Shown here: in pieces, positions 34,606 through 43,810 of the stretch
Position numbering within the stretch: the stretch's first letter is position 1
How the letters are laid out: every line of letters starts with the position of its first letter
Source: Pedobacter frigiditerrae
Lineage (GTDB): Bacteria; Bacteroidota; Bacteroidia; Sphingobacteriales; Sphingobacteriaceae
Length of the DNA stretch: 64,000 bases
Assembly: GCF_032678705.1 (NCBI RefSeq)
Contig: NZ_JAVTSS010000001.1
Coordinates: forward strand, 1,364,001 to 1,428,000
Direction: 5' to 3'
Notes under the pieces: model-generated
What the model was told of the DNA's origin: nothing
The model's input: only the letters and a program-made list of their open reading frames with translations
The model's database searches: none
Made by a program: the position numbers and the translations under genes

Positions 34606-35919
34606 ATGGAAAGAGAAATCCTTGATACGAAGCGGAAGGCACTAAAAATAAATTTGAACGAGAAAATCTATGGCACATTTGCAGAAATAGGTGCAGGCCA
34701 GGAAGTAGCTCGTAATTTTTTTACAGCTGGTGCGGCTGCTGGTACCGTTGCTAAAACCATGTCTGCTTATGACATGACTTTTAGTGATGCCATTTATGGG
34801 GCAGAAGCTTCTGGTAGATATGTAAGTCAGAATAGGCTTTTACGTATGTTAGACCACGAATTTAGTTTACTGAATGAACGTTTATTAGGAGAAAAATACG
34901 AAAACCGCACTTTTTTCGCTTTTGCAAATACAGTTACCACGCTAAATTTTAAAAGAACTAATGAACCTCATGGCTGGGTAGGAATTTGCTTTCAAACAGA
35001 ACCTGGTGGCTTACCAAACGAAGTTTTTTTTCATGTTCGCCTATTTGATACTGATGTAAACATGCAACAACGTGTTTTAGGTATCATTGGTGTTAATTTA
35101 GTTTATGCCGCTTTTTATCACCACAATGAACCAAAAGTGATGGTTGAATCTTTAGTGGATAACTTAACTATCGGTTCTGTAGAAATAGATTTAATTTCTG
35201 TAAAAGGCCCTGTGTTTTCTGAAGTAAACAACACTTTACTAAATCTTTATTTGATCATGAAAGACTTTTCTGCAGCAGCAATTTTTGATGCAGATGCTCA
35301 CCCTCGTCAGGCTAAAGATTTATTGTACAAAAAAGATATCATGATTTTGCGTACCAAATACGGACAGAAATCATTACCTAACTTTAATTTATTTAACAAA
35401 GCTACTGAACAATTTAAACGTACAAACAAAGTTGAAGAAGGCAATTTGGCCGTTATGATTGAGGTTTTGTTAACTAATGTTTTAACAAACGAACAAGAAA
35501 CGCCGGATGATATAGATTTAGAAGCTGTTGCTAAAAGAGCTGAAGAAATGTGTGCAACTGGCAACTTGGTTATCGTTTCTAACTTTACCCGTCACAATAG
35601 GTTAGCAAAATATTTAGGTCGTTGTAAGCCTAAAAGTGTTGGTATCTCAACCAACATCAACAACTTAAAGTTTGTGTTTAACTCTAAAAACTTCGGCGAA
35701 AATTATTCTAGTCAGTTATTGGCTTATGTGAGTGATATGTTTACGCAAAATGTAAAACTTTTCGCTTATCCATTTATAGATAAAAAGACCAATACGGTTA
35801 TTTCTACAAGTAATATGCCTGTAACGCCAGATGCAAAACCATTATTTGAGTTTTTATTGACTAATGGTTACATTACAGACATTAATGATTACAGTGAAGA
35901 CGACGTTAAAACTGTTTAA
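34606..35919 (+). CDS. Conserved protein of unknown function ([10 protein letters not shown]...[14 protein letters not shown] family)
   Basis: 437 residues. The N-terminus has [33 protein letters not shown], then [22 protein letters not shown] and [13 protein letters not shown]. These motifs belong to a highly conserved bacterial family whose database names (nicotinate-nucleotide adenylyltransferase, TonB-dependent receptor) look wrong: there is no signal peptide, barrel or nucleotidyltransferase HxGH motif. It is soluble and presumably cytoplasmic. The stop and the start of rlmF share one base, so the two are translationally coupled. A TATTTTTG box at 34594-34601, only 4 bp before the ATG, suggests either a leaderless message or an upstream promoter elsewhere. 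Confidence 0.85.
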   Translation: MEREILDTKRKALKINLNEKIYGTFAEIGAGQEVARNFFTAGAAAGTVAKTMSAYDMTFSDAIYGAEASGRYVSQNRLLRMLDHEFSLLNERLLGEKYENRTFFAFANTVTTLNFKRTNEPHGWVGICFQTEPGGLPNEVFFHVRLFDTDVNMQQRVLGIIGVNLVYAAFYHHNEPKVMVESLVDNLTIGSVEIDLISVKGPVFSEVNNTLLNLYLIMKDFSAAAIFDADAHPRQAKDLLYKKDIMILRTKYGQKSLPNFNLFNKATEQFKRTNKVEEGNLAVMIEVLLTNVLTNEQETPDDIDLEAVAKRAEEMCATGNLVIVSNFTRHNRLAKYLGRCKPKSVGISTNINNLKFVFNSKNFGENYSSQLLAYVSDMFTQNVKLFAYPFIDKKTNTVISTSNMPVTPDAKPLFEFLLTNGYITDINDYSEDDVKTV

Positions 35920-36863
35920 TGGAAAAGCCTGGAGCTGAAAAAAGCACATTACATTCAAGAAACAAGCATCGTTCGCGATACGATTTTAAGGCATTAACTG
36001 TTTCTTGTACTGAACTCAAAAGCCTTGTTTCCGTAAATAAATATGGTGATGAATCAATAGATTTTGCTAATCCAGTTGCGGTTAAAATATTAAATAAAGC
36101 TTTACTTAAACATTTCTATCAAATAGATTTTTGGGATATCCCAGAAGGATATTTATGTCCACCCATTCCAGGTAGGGCCGATTATATGCACTACGCTGCA
36201 GATTTATTGGCTTCTTGCCATAATCAAGTCATCCCGAAAGGAAAAAAGATTAAGGTATTGGATGTAGGCGTAGGTGCAAATTGTGTTTACCCAATTATCG
36301 GACATCAAGAATATGGATGGAGTTTTGTAGGTTCTGATATCGATGATGTTGCTATCCGCTCTGCGAAAAACATAGTGGATATTAATCCATCACTAAAAAA
36401 TGCAATTGAATTAAGGTTGCAATCTTCAAAGAACATTTTTAAAAATATCATTCATAAAGAAGAGCAATTTGATTTAACAATTTGCAATCCTCCTTTCCAC
36501 GCATCGGCGGAAGAAGCGCTGGCAGGTTCGCAAAGGAAAAGTAGAAATTTAGGTCATAAAAACCATTCGAGGCCTGTACTTAATTTTGGTGGTCAAGATG
36601 CTGAATTATGGACAGAAGGTGGAGAAGTAGGTTTTATTTCGAAAATGATTGAAGAAAGTAAATCATTTAAAAATCAATGTTTTTGGTTTACTACTTTGGT
36701 TTCTAAAAGCGAGAATTTAGGTGGGATTTACGCGATGTTAAATAGGGCAGAAGCTGTAGAGATAAGGGAAAGCGAAATGAGCACTGGGAATAAAATCACA
36801 CGGATTGTAGCCTGGACTTATTTAAATGAAAAGCAGCAAGAAGATTGGGTTAAGGGTTGGTAA
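35919..36863 (+). CDS. rlmF: 23S rRNA (adenine(1618)-N6)-methyltransferase
   Basis: 314 residues. It methylates A1618 of 23S rRNA using S-adenosylmethionine. Motifs: N-terminal [12 protein letters not shown], the substrate segment [27 protein letters not shown], the SAM loop [16 protein letters not shown], and the N6-adenine catalytic motif [14 protein letters not shown]. The conserved SRKSRNLG-like loop appears as [11 protein letters not shown]. Expressed with the conserved unknown gene through a TAATG overlap, which may hint at a ribosome-related role for that gene. Confidence 0.93.
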   Translation: MEKPGAEKSTLHSRNKHRSRYDFKALTVSCTELKSLVSVNKYGDESIDFANPVAVKILNKALLKHFYQIDFWDIPEGYLCPPIPGRADYMHYAADLLASCHNQVIPKGKKIKVLDVGVGANCVYPIIGHQEYGWSFVGSDIDDVAIRSAKNIVDINPSLKNAIELRLQSSKNIFKNIIHKEEQFDLTICNPPFHASAEEALAGSQRKSRNLGHKNHSRPVLNFGGQDAELWTEGGEVGFISKMIEESKSFKNQCFWFTTLVSKSENLGGIYAMLNRAEAVEIRESEMSTGNKITRIVAWTYLNEKQQEDWVKGW

Positions 36864-36888
36864 TGGACTTGTTATTTCAGGTAGATTT

Positions 36889-36960
36889 GTCATTCCGAGG
36901 AACGAGAAATCTATTTAAGAGAATCGAGAATAGTAGATTCTTCGCTGCGCTCTGAATGAC
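36889..36960. repeat. GTCATTCCG...TGAATGAC inverted repeat, second copy
   Basis: Starts GTCATTCCGAGGAACGAGAAATCTATTTAA and ends TAGATTCTTCGCTGCGCTCTGAATGAC; near-identical ends to 33322-33392. It lies between rlmF and the GH43 gene. Confidence 0.85.
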
Positions 36961-37000
36961 AAAAATTATAAAATAATAAATCAATTATATATCTTGCATT

Positions 37001-37963
37001 ATGAAACTAAAACGATTTACTATTTTATTGTTCTTGCTTCCAATTTTTGCGCAAGGGCAAACATCAGGTAATCCTATCTTTCCAGGTTGGTATGCAGATC
37101 CTGAAGGTCAGATTTTCGGTAAAACTTATTGGATTTACCCGACTTATTCGGCAAAATATAAAGAGCAGGTTTTTATGGATGCATTCTCCTCCAAAGATTT
37201 GATTACGTGGAAAAAACATGAAAGGATTATTGATACAGCATCAATTAAATGGGCAAATAAAGCAATGTGGGCGCCATCTATCACTCAAAAAGATGGAAAG
37301 TACTACCTGTTTTTTGGTGCTAATGATATACAAAGTGATAAAGAAGTGGGTGGTATTGGTGTAGCTGTTGCTGATAAACCTGAAGGACCATACAAAGACT
37401 ATTTAGGTAAACCATTAGTAGATAAATTTCATAATAAGGCACAGCCGATAGACCAATTTGTTTTTAAGGATAAAGACGGACAATATTATTTAATATATGG
37501 TGGCTGGTCGCATTGTAACATTGCCAAATTAAATAAAGATTTTACAGGTTTTATTCCTTATCCAGATGGCTCTACTTTTAAAGAAATTACACCAGAAGGA
37601 TACACCGAAGGTTCTTTTATGTTCATGAAAGATGGTAAATATTATTTTATGTGGAGTGAGGGAGGTTGGACTGGGCCAAACTACTTTGTTGCTTATGCTA
37701 TTGGCGACTCTCCAATGGGTCCATTTAAACGTATTGGTAGGATACTAACACAAGACCCTAGCATTGCAAGAGGAGCTGGACATCACTCTGTGGTGCACAA
37801 CGTTAAAAAGGATTTATGGTATATTATTTATCACCGCAGGCCAATAGGTGAAACAGATGGCAATCACCGTGTTACTTGTATAGATTTAATGACATTTGAT
37901 AAAGATGGATTGATTAATCCTGTTAAGATTACAAACGAAGGGGTGAAGAAAAGCAAGTTATAG
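37001..37963 (+). CDS. Secreted GH43-family glycosidase
   Basis: 320 residues with signal ending FAQGQ. A five-bladed propeller is indicated by the three acidic residues in the usual order: Asp in GWYADPEGQ (base, about residue 31), Asp in AQPIDQFVFKD (pKa modulator) and Glu in GYTEGSFMFMKDG (acid). It also has MWAPSITQKDGKYYLFFG. GH43 enzymes act on alpha-L-arabinofuranosides, arabinans or beta-xylosides. Given the two beta-L-arabinofuranosidases in the window, removal of alpha-linked arabinose from plant glycans is attractive, but the subfamily was not determined. The gene stands alone. Confidence 0.9.
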   Translation: MKLKRFTILLFLLPIFAQGQTSGNPIFPGWYADPEGQIFGKTYWIYPTYSAKYKEQVFMDAFSSKDLITWKKHERIIDTASIKWANKAMWAPSITQKDGKYYLFFGANDIQSDKEVGGIGVAVADKPEGPYKDYLGKPLVDKFHNKAQPIDQFVFKDKDGQYYLIYGGWSHCNIAKLNKDFTGFIPYPDGSTFKEITPEGYTEGSFMFMKDGKYYFMWSEGGWTGPNYFVAYAIGDSPMGPFKRIGRILTQDPSIARGAGHHSVVHNVKKDLWYIIYHRRPIGETDGNHRVTCIDLMTFDKDGLINPVKITNEGVKKSKL

Positions 37964-37981
37964 ATGTAAGAGGTAATATGG

Positions 37982-38028
37982 AAAATGTAAGATGGTAGAT
38001 GGACCAAACATTTTCCATCTTACATTTT
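37982..38028. repeat. Perfect 14-bp inverted repeat overlapping the GNAT gene end
   Basis: AAAATGTAAGATGG (37982-37995) and CCATCTTACATTTT (38015-38028). The right arm contains the stop codon and last codons of the GNAT gene on the minus strand. It probably also serves as a terminator between the convergent genes. Confidence 0.85.
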
Positions 38029-38472
38029 ACCTTTTCCATTAATGTAAATATCCTGTATTCTTATTTCCATTAATTTTTCTGGAGTGCTGACAGGTTTAAA
38101 TCCAAATTGAGCATATAAGCCATGAGCATCTAATGTTGCCAAACAGTAAGTCCTTAAGCCTTGCAAATCTGGATGAAACATCATTAACGACATTAGTTTT
38201 TTAGATAAGCCTAATCCACGAAAAGCTTCTTCTATATAAACATCGCATAGGTATGCAAATGTAGCTTTATCTGTAACCCAACGAGCAAAACCAGCTTGTT
38301 TTCCATCTTTATAGATTCCGAAACATAAAGAATTTTCAATCGATCTCTTAACAAGTTCAAATGGGATTTCTTTTGCCCAATAAGATTGTGTGCTCAAGTA
38401 ATTATGCACAGCTTTTACATCAACTAAATTGCTGTCATCAGAAAAAATGAAATCGTTTTCGGTAATTTCCAT
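38020..38472 (-). CDS. GNAT-family N-acetyltransferase
   Basis: 150 residues. The acetyl-CoA binding signature is VYIEEAFRGLGLSKKLMSLMM (about residues 77-97), preceded by the strand ATFAYLCDVYI and followed by LRTYCLATLDAHGLYAQFGFKPV. The substrate is unknown. The last residues (YINGKGKM) are encoded by the inverted repeat at 37982-38028, so the natural C-terminus may have been replaced. It lies 59 bp downstream of yajQ on the same strand. Confidence 0.88.
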   Translation of the reverse strand: MEITENDFIFSDDSNLVDVKAVHNYLSTQSYWAKEIPFELVKRSIENSLCFGIYKDGKQAGFARWVTDKATFAYLCDVYIEEAFRGLGLSKKLMSLMMFHPDLQGLRTYCLATLDAHGLYAQFGFKPVSTPEKLMEIRIQDIYINGKGKM

Positions 38473-38531
38473 TGTAAATATCGTTAATAGTCCATAGACT
38501 ATAGTCCATTGACCATCAGCACATAGTTTAA

Positions 38532-39023
38532 CTAGTTCCTCATGTTAATAAACTGCAAAGGCTGGCCAAAGTCTTCGCCTCTGCAAAGTGAGATCACTTT
38601 CTGTAAATCATCTATGTTTTTGCTCTGTACGCGAACTTGGTCGTCCATCATAGAAGCTTGCACTTTTAACTTAGAATCTTTGATTTTAGCAACAATTTTT
38701 TTTGCAGCTTCTTTGTCAATTCCTTCCTTAATTTTTAATTCTTTTCTAATCATATTACCAGAAGCAGCATGTTCTTTTCCGAAATCCAAACTTTTTGGGT
38801 CTAAGTTTTGTTTTACCATTCGAGAGATGATTGAATCGGTGATTGCCTTTAGACGCATGTCATCTTCAGTAACAATGGTAATGGTGTTCGATTTTTTATC
38901 CAGCTCTACAGTACTGTTAGAGCCATTGAAATCATAACGGTTTAAAATCTCTTTTTTTGCATTGTTGATGGCATTATCTAAAGTTTGCGCATCTACCTTG
39001 CTTACAATATCGAAAGTGGGCAT
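38532..39023 (-). CDS. yajQ: YajQ family nucleotide-binding protein (DUF520)
   Basis: 163 residues, the standard length. Sequence landmarks: MPTFDIVSKVDAQTLDNAINNAKKEI at the start, RYDFNGSNSTVELDKKSNTI, and the C-terminal VQASMMDDQVRVQSKNIDDLQKVISLCR...PLQFINMRN. YajQ proteins have a double ferredoxin-like fold; some bind cyclic di-GMP or RNA, and in Xanthomonas one acts as a c-di-GMP effector. Whether it binds c-di-GMP here is not known. Confidence 0.95.
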   Translation of the reverse strand: MPTFDIVSKVDAQTLDNAINNAKKEILNRYDFNGSNSTVELDKKSNTITIVTEDDMRLKAITDSIISRMVKQNLDPKSLDFGKEHAASGNMIRKELKIKEGIDKEAAKKIVAKIKDSKLKVQASMMDDQVRVQSKNIDDLQKVISLCRGEDFGQPLQFINMRN

Positions 39024-39099
39024 AATTGTGGCTTAAGTTGATAAAAAATAATAGATTTAATTAAATATAAATCACCATACAAAAAACGCTAAAAAATAT

Positions 39100-39690
39100 A
39101 TGAAAACCAATAAATCTAAATCTCCGAAAAAACCAACCAAAAAAGCGGTTAAAAAACAAATAGAACATACTTTAACAGAAAGATTTTTAGAAGCAGTTAA
39201 AGGGTTAGGACATAACGCCGAATTAATTGCAGAAGATGTAGCAAAACTAAGTAAGGTAGCAGCGAAAAAACTAGCAAAGACATTTCAAGATGTTAAATCG
39301 GCTGTAGCACATAAAATTGAAGATGTTTCGGCTGCAAAAAAAGCTGCACCTAAGAAAATTAAGTTAGCTAAAAAGGATGCATCTAAACTGATGAAGAAGG
39401 TTGATAAATCTGTAACTAAAGTAGTTAAAAAAGCTGTTGCTAAGGCTAAACCTATAGCCTCAAGTGTAAAAGTAGCAACTATAGCATCTGAAGAAAAAGC
39501 AGAAGCAGCTTTGAAAAAACCAGTAAGAAAAGTAGCAACTAAAACTAAAGCCATGGCAAATAAAGCAACAACAGCAGCAAGTAGCGCAAAAAAGGCAGTT
39601 GTAAAAGCAGTTGCAAATAATCCTGTCAAAAAAGTTCCGGCAAAAGCAATTCCGACTAAGAAAAATACAGGAAGCACTACTAAAAAGTAA
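39100..39690 (+). CDS. Histone H1-like Lys/Ala-rich protein
   Basis: 196 residues, with Lys and Ala together close to half of all residues. Residues 20-65 form a more ordered amphipathic part (EHTLTERFLEAVKGLGHNAELIAEDVAKLSKVAAKKL). The rest is a disordered basic tail with KKA, PKK and KKV repeats. Such proteins compact DNA (H1-like, HctB-like) or bind polyphosphate; in Pseudomonas the Lys-rich protein AlgP is found on polyphosphate granules. Here the gene is directly followed by ppk and ppx on the same strand, 104 bp upstream of ppk with a hairpin between. The link to polyphosphate is therefore suggestive but inferred. Confidence 0.88.
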   Translation: MKTNKSKSPKKPTKKAVKKQIEHTLTERFLEAVKGLGHNAELIAEDVAKLSKVAAKKLAKTFQDVKSAVAHKIEDVSAAKKAAPKKIKLAKKDASKLMKKVDKSVTKVVKKAVAKAKPIASSVKVATIASEEKAEAALKKPVRKVATKTKAMANKATTAASSAKKAVVKAVANNPVKKVPAKAIPTKKNTGSTTKK

Positions 39691-39751
39691 ATTTATGGTG
39701 TTGAATTAGCTAATAATTAACACTAACTTAACACTAAAATTTGCAGATTTG

Positions 39752-39783
39752 AAAATCTTCTGATAAGGTCAGAAGATTTTTTT
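39752..39783 (+). terminator. 12-bp hairpin with T run just ahead of ppk
   Basis: AAAATCTTCTGA (39752-39763) pairs perfectly with TCAGAAGATTTT (39769-39780), loop TAAGG, followed by TTTGATTTTT. It ends 11 nt before the ppk ATG, so it either ends transcription of the H1-like gene or controls read-through into ppk. Confidence 0.85.
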
Positions 39784-39794
39784 GATTTTTATCC

Positions 39795-41855
39795 ATGGCC
39801 AAAAAGAAGCTACCGTTTTTAAATAGAGAAATAAGTTGGCTTTATTTTAATGAACGTGTTTTGCAGGAAGCAGCAGACGAAACCGTTCCCTTAATTGAAC
39901 GGATAAAATTCCTTTCAATTTTTTCTTCTAACCTCGAAGAATTTTATCGTGTTCGTGTAGCTACTTTAAGTCGTTTGGTTAACCTAAATGATAAGGCCAA
40001 GGCGCTACTTGGCTTTAATCCTAAAAAGGTTTTAAATGAGATTAAAAACATTGTAGTTAAACACGAGCGCAAATTCGAAAATCTATTTCAAGCTACGTTA
40101 ATAAACGAATTAGCTCAAAATCGTATATTTATTTTAAACGATACGCAACTCAACGTAGCTAGAGGGGAGTTTGTTCGAAATCATTTTAGGGATAAGATTT
40201 TATCGAATTTGGTTCCCATTATGATAGATTTGGATGGTCCTTTTCCTGAACTAAAAGATAGACGTCTGTATTTCTTTGTTAGGTTGATTAAAAAAGGTTC
40301 AAAAAAAGGAGAAAAATATGCCTTAATTGAATTACCTAGTAACTTACCTCGATTTTTAGTTTTACCAGAGACAAATGGATTAAAATTTATCATTTTGGCA
40401 GAAGATATTATAAAGTATTGTTTGGATGATATTTTCTATGTTTTCAATTACGACCAAATTGAAGCTTTCTCTATTCAGCTAACTAGAGATGCTGAACTTG
40501 ATATTGATAAAAATATCAGCGATAAATTTATAGAAGAACTGAAAACAAGTTTAGATAAACGTAAAAAAGGTAAACCAATGCGTTTATTGTATGATACTGA
40601 AATGCCTTTTGATATGTTGAGTGTCTTAGTTTCAAAGTTAAAAATTGAAGCAGAAGGATTAATACCAGGTAACCGTTACCACAGATTTGGCGATTTTATT
40701 GCTTTCCCAAATGTTGGTTCAAAAGAGTTAGAATATCCGCCAGTTGAGCCGCTAAAAGTTAAAGGTTTACATAGAACCGAAAGTATTTTTAATAAGCTTG
40801 CTGAAAGAGATTATCTCGTTAATTTACCTTATCAATCTTACGATTATATCATTTTATTTCTTCGTGAAGCAGCAATAGATCCTAAAGTAACGGAGATTAA
40901 TATTACCCTTTATCGCCTTGCAGAAAATTCTAAAGTAATAAACACCTTGATTAACGCTGCTAAAAATGGTAAAAAAGTTAATTGTGTGGTAGAATTAAAA
41001 GCAAGGTTTGATGAAAATGCCAATATTTTCTGGACAAATAGGTTAATGGAAGAAGGTGTAAATGTTAATTATGGCTTATCTGATTATAAGGTACATTCTA
41101 AAATTTGCTTAGTCAAACGAATTGAGAAAGGAAGACCAGTTTATTATGCAAATTTAGCAACAGGTAATTTTAATGAAAAAACAGCCAGAATTTACTGTGA
41201 CCACAGCATTTTTACTGCTAAAAAAGAAATTACAACCGATTTATTGAAGCTTTTTACAGCACTTAATAAGAAAACAATTGCCAAGGATTTTAAACATTTA
41301 ATTGTTTCTCCACTTGATTCTCGAAACAAGATTTATGATTTAATTAACAGGGAAATCAAATTTGCCAAATCAAAAAAGCCGGCATATATGATTTTAAAGG
41401 TGAATAGTTTGGCTGATGAAGGTATAGTAGAGAAATTATATGAAGCTAGTAATGCTGGTGTTCAAATCAAATTAATAGTTCGTGGTATTTGCTGTTTAGT
41501 ACCAGGTGTTGTTGGCTTTAGTGAAAACATTACAGTAATCAGTATCATAGATAAATTCTTAGAACACGCTCGTGTTTTCATCTTTGGCAATAATGGGAAA
41601 GAAGAAATGTTTCTTTCTTCGGCAGATTTAATGAGCCGAAATTTTGAGCACAGGGTGGAAGTAGGCTTTCCTGTGTTAGACGAACAAGTGAGAAATGAAA
41701 TTCGTGATATTATTGAGTTTCAATTACAGGATAATGTGAAGGCAAGGGATATCACAAAATTAAACAATAACAAATATCATAAAAATAGATTAACCGCTAA
41801 AGTTAGGGCACAAGTACAAACCTATAACTACCTCAAAAACAAACACAATAGCTAA
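39795..41855 (+). CDS. ppk1: Polyphosphate kinase 1
   Basis: 686 residues. It polymerises the gamma-phosphate of ATP into inorganic polyphosphate. The N-terminal FLNREISWLYFNERVLQEA is the family opening. The catalytic half has the phospholipase-D-like fold with the autophosphorylated His in GLSDYKVHSKICLVKR (about residue 432) and NLATGNFNEKTARIYCDHSIFT, plus the second histidine around FLEHARVFIFGN. The stop overlaps the start of ppx as TAATG. The pair makes a polyphosphate synthesis/hydrolysis unit. Confidence 0.96.
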   Translation: MAKKKLPFLNREISWLYFNERVLQEAADETVPLIERIKFLSIFSSNLEEFYRVRVATLSRLVNLNDKAKALLGFNPKKVLNEIKNIVVKHERKFENLFQATLINELAQNRIFILNDTQLNVARGEFVRNHFRDKILSNLVPIMIDLDGPFPELKDRRLYFFVRLIKKGSKKGEKYALIELPSNLPRFLVLPETNGLKFIILAEDIIKYCLDDIFYVFNYDQIEAFSIQLTRDAELDIDKNISDKFIEELKTSLDKRKKGKPMRLLYDTEMPFDMLSVLVSKLKIEAEGLIPGNRYHRFGDFIAFPNVGSKELEYPPVEPLKVKGLHRTESIFNKLAERDYLVNLPYQSYDYIILFLREAAIDPKVTEINITLYRLAENSKVINTLINAAKNGKKVNCVVELKARFDENANIFWTNRLMEEGVNVNYGLSDYKVHSKICLVKRIEKGRPVYYANLATGNFNEKTARIYCDHSIFTAKKEITTDLLKLFTALNKKTIAKDFKHLIVSPLDSRNKIYDLINREIKFAKSKKPAYMILKVNSLADEGIVEKLYEASNAGVQIKLIVRGICCLVPGVVGFSENITVISIIDKFLEHARVFIFGNNGKEEMFLSSADLMSRNFEHRVEVGFPVLDEQVRNEIRDIIEFQLQDNVKARDITKLNNNKYHKNRLTAKVRAQVQTYNYLKNKHNS

Positions 41856-42733
41856 TGAGATATGCTGCTATCGATATCGGTTCAAATGCCGTTCGTTTAT
41901 TAATTGCCGATATTACACAAAGTGAAAAAGGTTACGGATTTAAGAAAAATACATTAGTGCGTGTGCCATTACGTTTAGGTGATGATGCTTTTTTAGATCA
42001 GAAAATTTCTCCAAAAAAGATTGATGATTTAGTAAAGACAATGAGTGCATTTAAAAATTTGATGGACGTTTATCAAGTTACTAAATATTTGGCTTGCGCT
42101 ACATCCGCAATGCGGGAAGCCGGAAATGGAAAAGAAATCATTAAAAAAATAAAGAAAGTTGCAGACATTGACTTAGAAATTATTGGAGGTCAGAGAGAGG
42201 CCAATATTATTTACTCTAACCATATAGAACAAAACCTAGACGCCAATAAGAGCTATTTGTACATAGATGTTGGTGGAGGAAGTACAGAATTGTCAGTGTT
42301 TGTAAATAAACAGCCTGTTGCTTCAAAATCATTTAATATAGGTACCATCCGGATTTTAGATAACCAAGATAAAGATGAAACTTGGGAAGAAATGAAAGAT
42401 TGGGTTAAGTCTCGTACAAAGGATTTGAAAAACTTAGCCGGGATTGGTACAGGAGGAAACATCAATAAATTGTTTCGCATGTCTGGTGAGAAAGAGGATA
42501 TGCCATTGAATTTTGCAAAACTAAACTCGATGTACAATGAACTAAATTCTTACTCATTAAAAGAGCGTATAACCTTGTTAAAACTTAACCAAGATAGGGC
42601 AGACGTAATTATCCCAGCTTGTGAAATTTATCTTACTTTAATGAAATGGACAGGCATTAAACAAATTTACGTACCTAAAGTTGGTATGGTTGATGGGATT
42701 ATAAATTTACTGATTGAAGAGAACTTGGCGTAG
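41855..42733 (+). CDS. Ppx/GppA family exopolyphosphatase
   Basis: 292 residues, the short two-domain form with only the actin-like ASKHA core. Motifs: AAIDIGSNAVRLLIADI (phosphate 1), ATSAMREAGNGKEI, IIGGQREANIIY, YIDVGGGSTELSVF (phosphate 2) and GIGTGGNINKLF. It removes terminal phosphate from polyphosphate or pppGpp; the longer C-terminal HD domain found in E. coli Ppx is absent. Coupled to ppk1 by a one-base overlap. Confidence 0.92.
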   Translation: MRYAAIDIGSNAVRLLIADITQSEKGYGFKKNTLVRVPLRLGDDAFLDQKISPKKIDDLVKTMSAFKNLMDVYQVTKYLACATSAMREAGNGKEIIKKIKKVADIDLEIIGGQREANIIYSNHIEQNLDANKSYLYIDVGGGSTELSVFVNKQPVASKSFNIGTIRILDNQDKDETWEEMKDWVKSRTKDLKNLAGIGTGGNINKLFRMSGEKEDMPLNFAKLNSMYNELNSYSLKERITLLKLNQDRADVIIPACEIYLTLMKWTGIKQIYVPKVGMVDGIINLLIEENLA

Positions 42734-42783
42734 AAATTTATCCAGATAATCTCAATTGGATATAACAATAACCAACAAAAAAA

Positions 42784-42822
42784 GCCGCAGATGTACAGAA
42801 AAATAATCTGCTCATCTGCGGC
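42784..42822. terminator. Hairpin terminator between convergent ppx and MCE genes
   Basis: GCCGCAGATG (42784-42793) pairs perfectly with CATCTGCGGC (42813-42822) around a 19-nt loop, with an A run on the left and T-rich DNA on the right, so it could work in both directions. Confidence 0.8.
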
Positions 42823-42841
42823 TTCATAAATTTAGTTAAAC

Positions 42842-43795
42842 CTATTTATCTGTTTTGTTACCGCCACCAAATACAGAGAAGTGTACATAACGTTTAGGAT
42901 TAGCCTTTAAATCTATCATCAAGTTATCTAGATTTTTAGCTGCGTTGGTTAGGTTTTTATACATTTCATCGTCATTAAGCAATTTGCCTAAAGAACCTTT
43001 TCCTCCTTTTAAATCAGAAACCATTCCTTGTAAATCAGCGACTGCTTTATTCGCGTTATCGATAGTTGCTTTAAAATTTAATGCAGCTGCCTTATCTGTT
43101 ACTGTATTTAAGTTCGTTAAAATGGCATCAATCTTAGCTCCGTTATTTTTAAAGTTTACAGTTATTGTTTCAACATTAGATAAAATAGCAGATAATTTTG
43201 AGCTCTCAGAGCCAACCAATGCATCAACCTTTTTAGAAGTACCTTCTAACGATGCTAGGGTAGAAGCAATGCTGGTAAAGCTTTTATCTACGTTTTTCTG
43301 GAAGTTAGGATTTAAAATAGCATTTACGCTAGTCAGGATAGAATCCATTTTTGTAATAATCATTTCAGCTTTCTTTTGTACTGGCTGAACAGATTCCATT
43401 AAACTTTTTTCTACATTGGCATTTAAAACATAGCCTTCTTTTGCAATCTCTCTACTATTCCCTAAAACCATTACTACAGCTTTTCCACCAAGTAAATCTG
43501 TGCTTTCTAGCCTAGCAATGGTATTAATTGGTATTTCGTATTGGGCTTTGATTTTTAAAGTAGCTAAAATAGTACCATTTGAATCTAGTTCTAATTTGTC
43601 AACTCTTCCAATTTGAAAACCATTAATTAATACAGGTTTAGAAACGCCTAATCCATCTACTTGAGTATATCTAGCATATAATGTTGTTTCGCTAGAAAAT
43701 ATCGAATTCCCTTTTAAAAAGTTATATCCAATTATTAATAAAGCTATTGCAAATGCTGCTAATACGCCTACCTTGGTTTCGTTTTTTATCTTCAC
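42842..43795 (-). CDS. MlaD-like MCE domain protein
   Basis: 317 residues: an N-terminal TM anchor (VGVLAAFAIALLIIGYNFLKG), one MCE domain (LYARYTQVDGLGVSKPVLINGFQIGRVDKLEL...IPINTIARLESTDLLGGKAVVM, about residues 38-110), then a long helical, heptad-like tail with repeated SILTSVNAI, ILSNVETI and ILTNLNTV units. MCE proteins of the MlaD type carry phospholipids between membranes with an ABC transporter; the transporter genes are not in the window. The gene follows an amidase by 15 bp. Confidence 0.92.
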   Translation of the reverse strand: MKIKNETKVGVLAAFAIALLIIGYNFLKGNSIFSSETTLYARYTQVDGLGVSKPVLINGFQIGRVDKLELDSNGTILATLKIKAQYEIPINTIARLESTDLLGGKAVVMVLGNSREIAKEGYVLNANVEKSLMESVQPVQKKAEMIITKMDSILTSVNAILNPNFQKNVDKSFTSIASTLASLEGTSKKVDALVGSESSKLSAILSNVETITVNFKNNGAKIDAILTNLNTVTDKAAALNFKATIDNANKAVADLQGMVSDLKGGKGSLGKLLNDDEMYKNLTNAAKNLDNLMIDLKANPKRYVHFSVFGGGNKTDK

Positions 43796-43810
43796 GTAGT
43801 TTGGTGTTTG

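Noticed and set aside
39285..39677. Long Ala/Leu-rich open frame (130 codons) antisense to the H1-like gene
   Set aside because: It mirrors the Lys/Ala codons of the sense gene; such frames arise automatically opposite Lys-rich repeats and it shows no start context or family.
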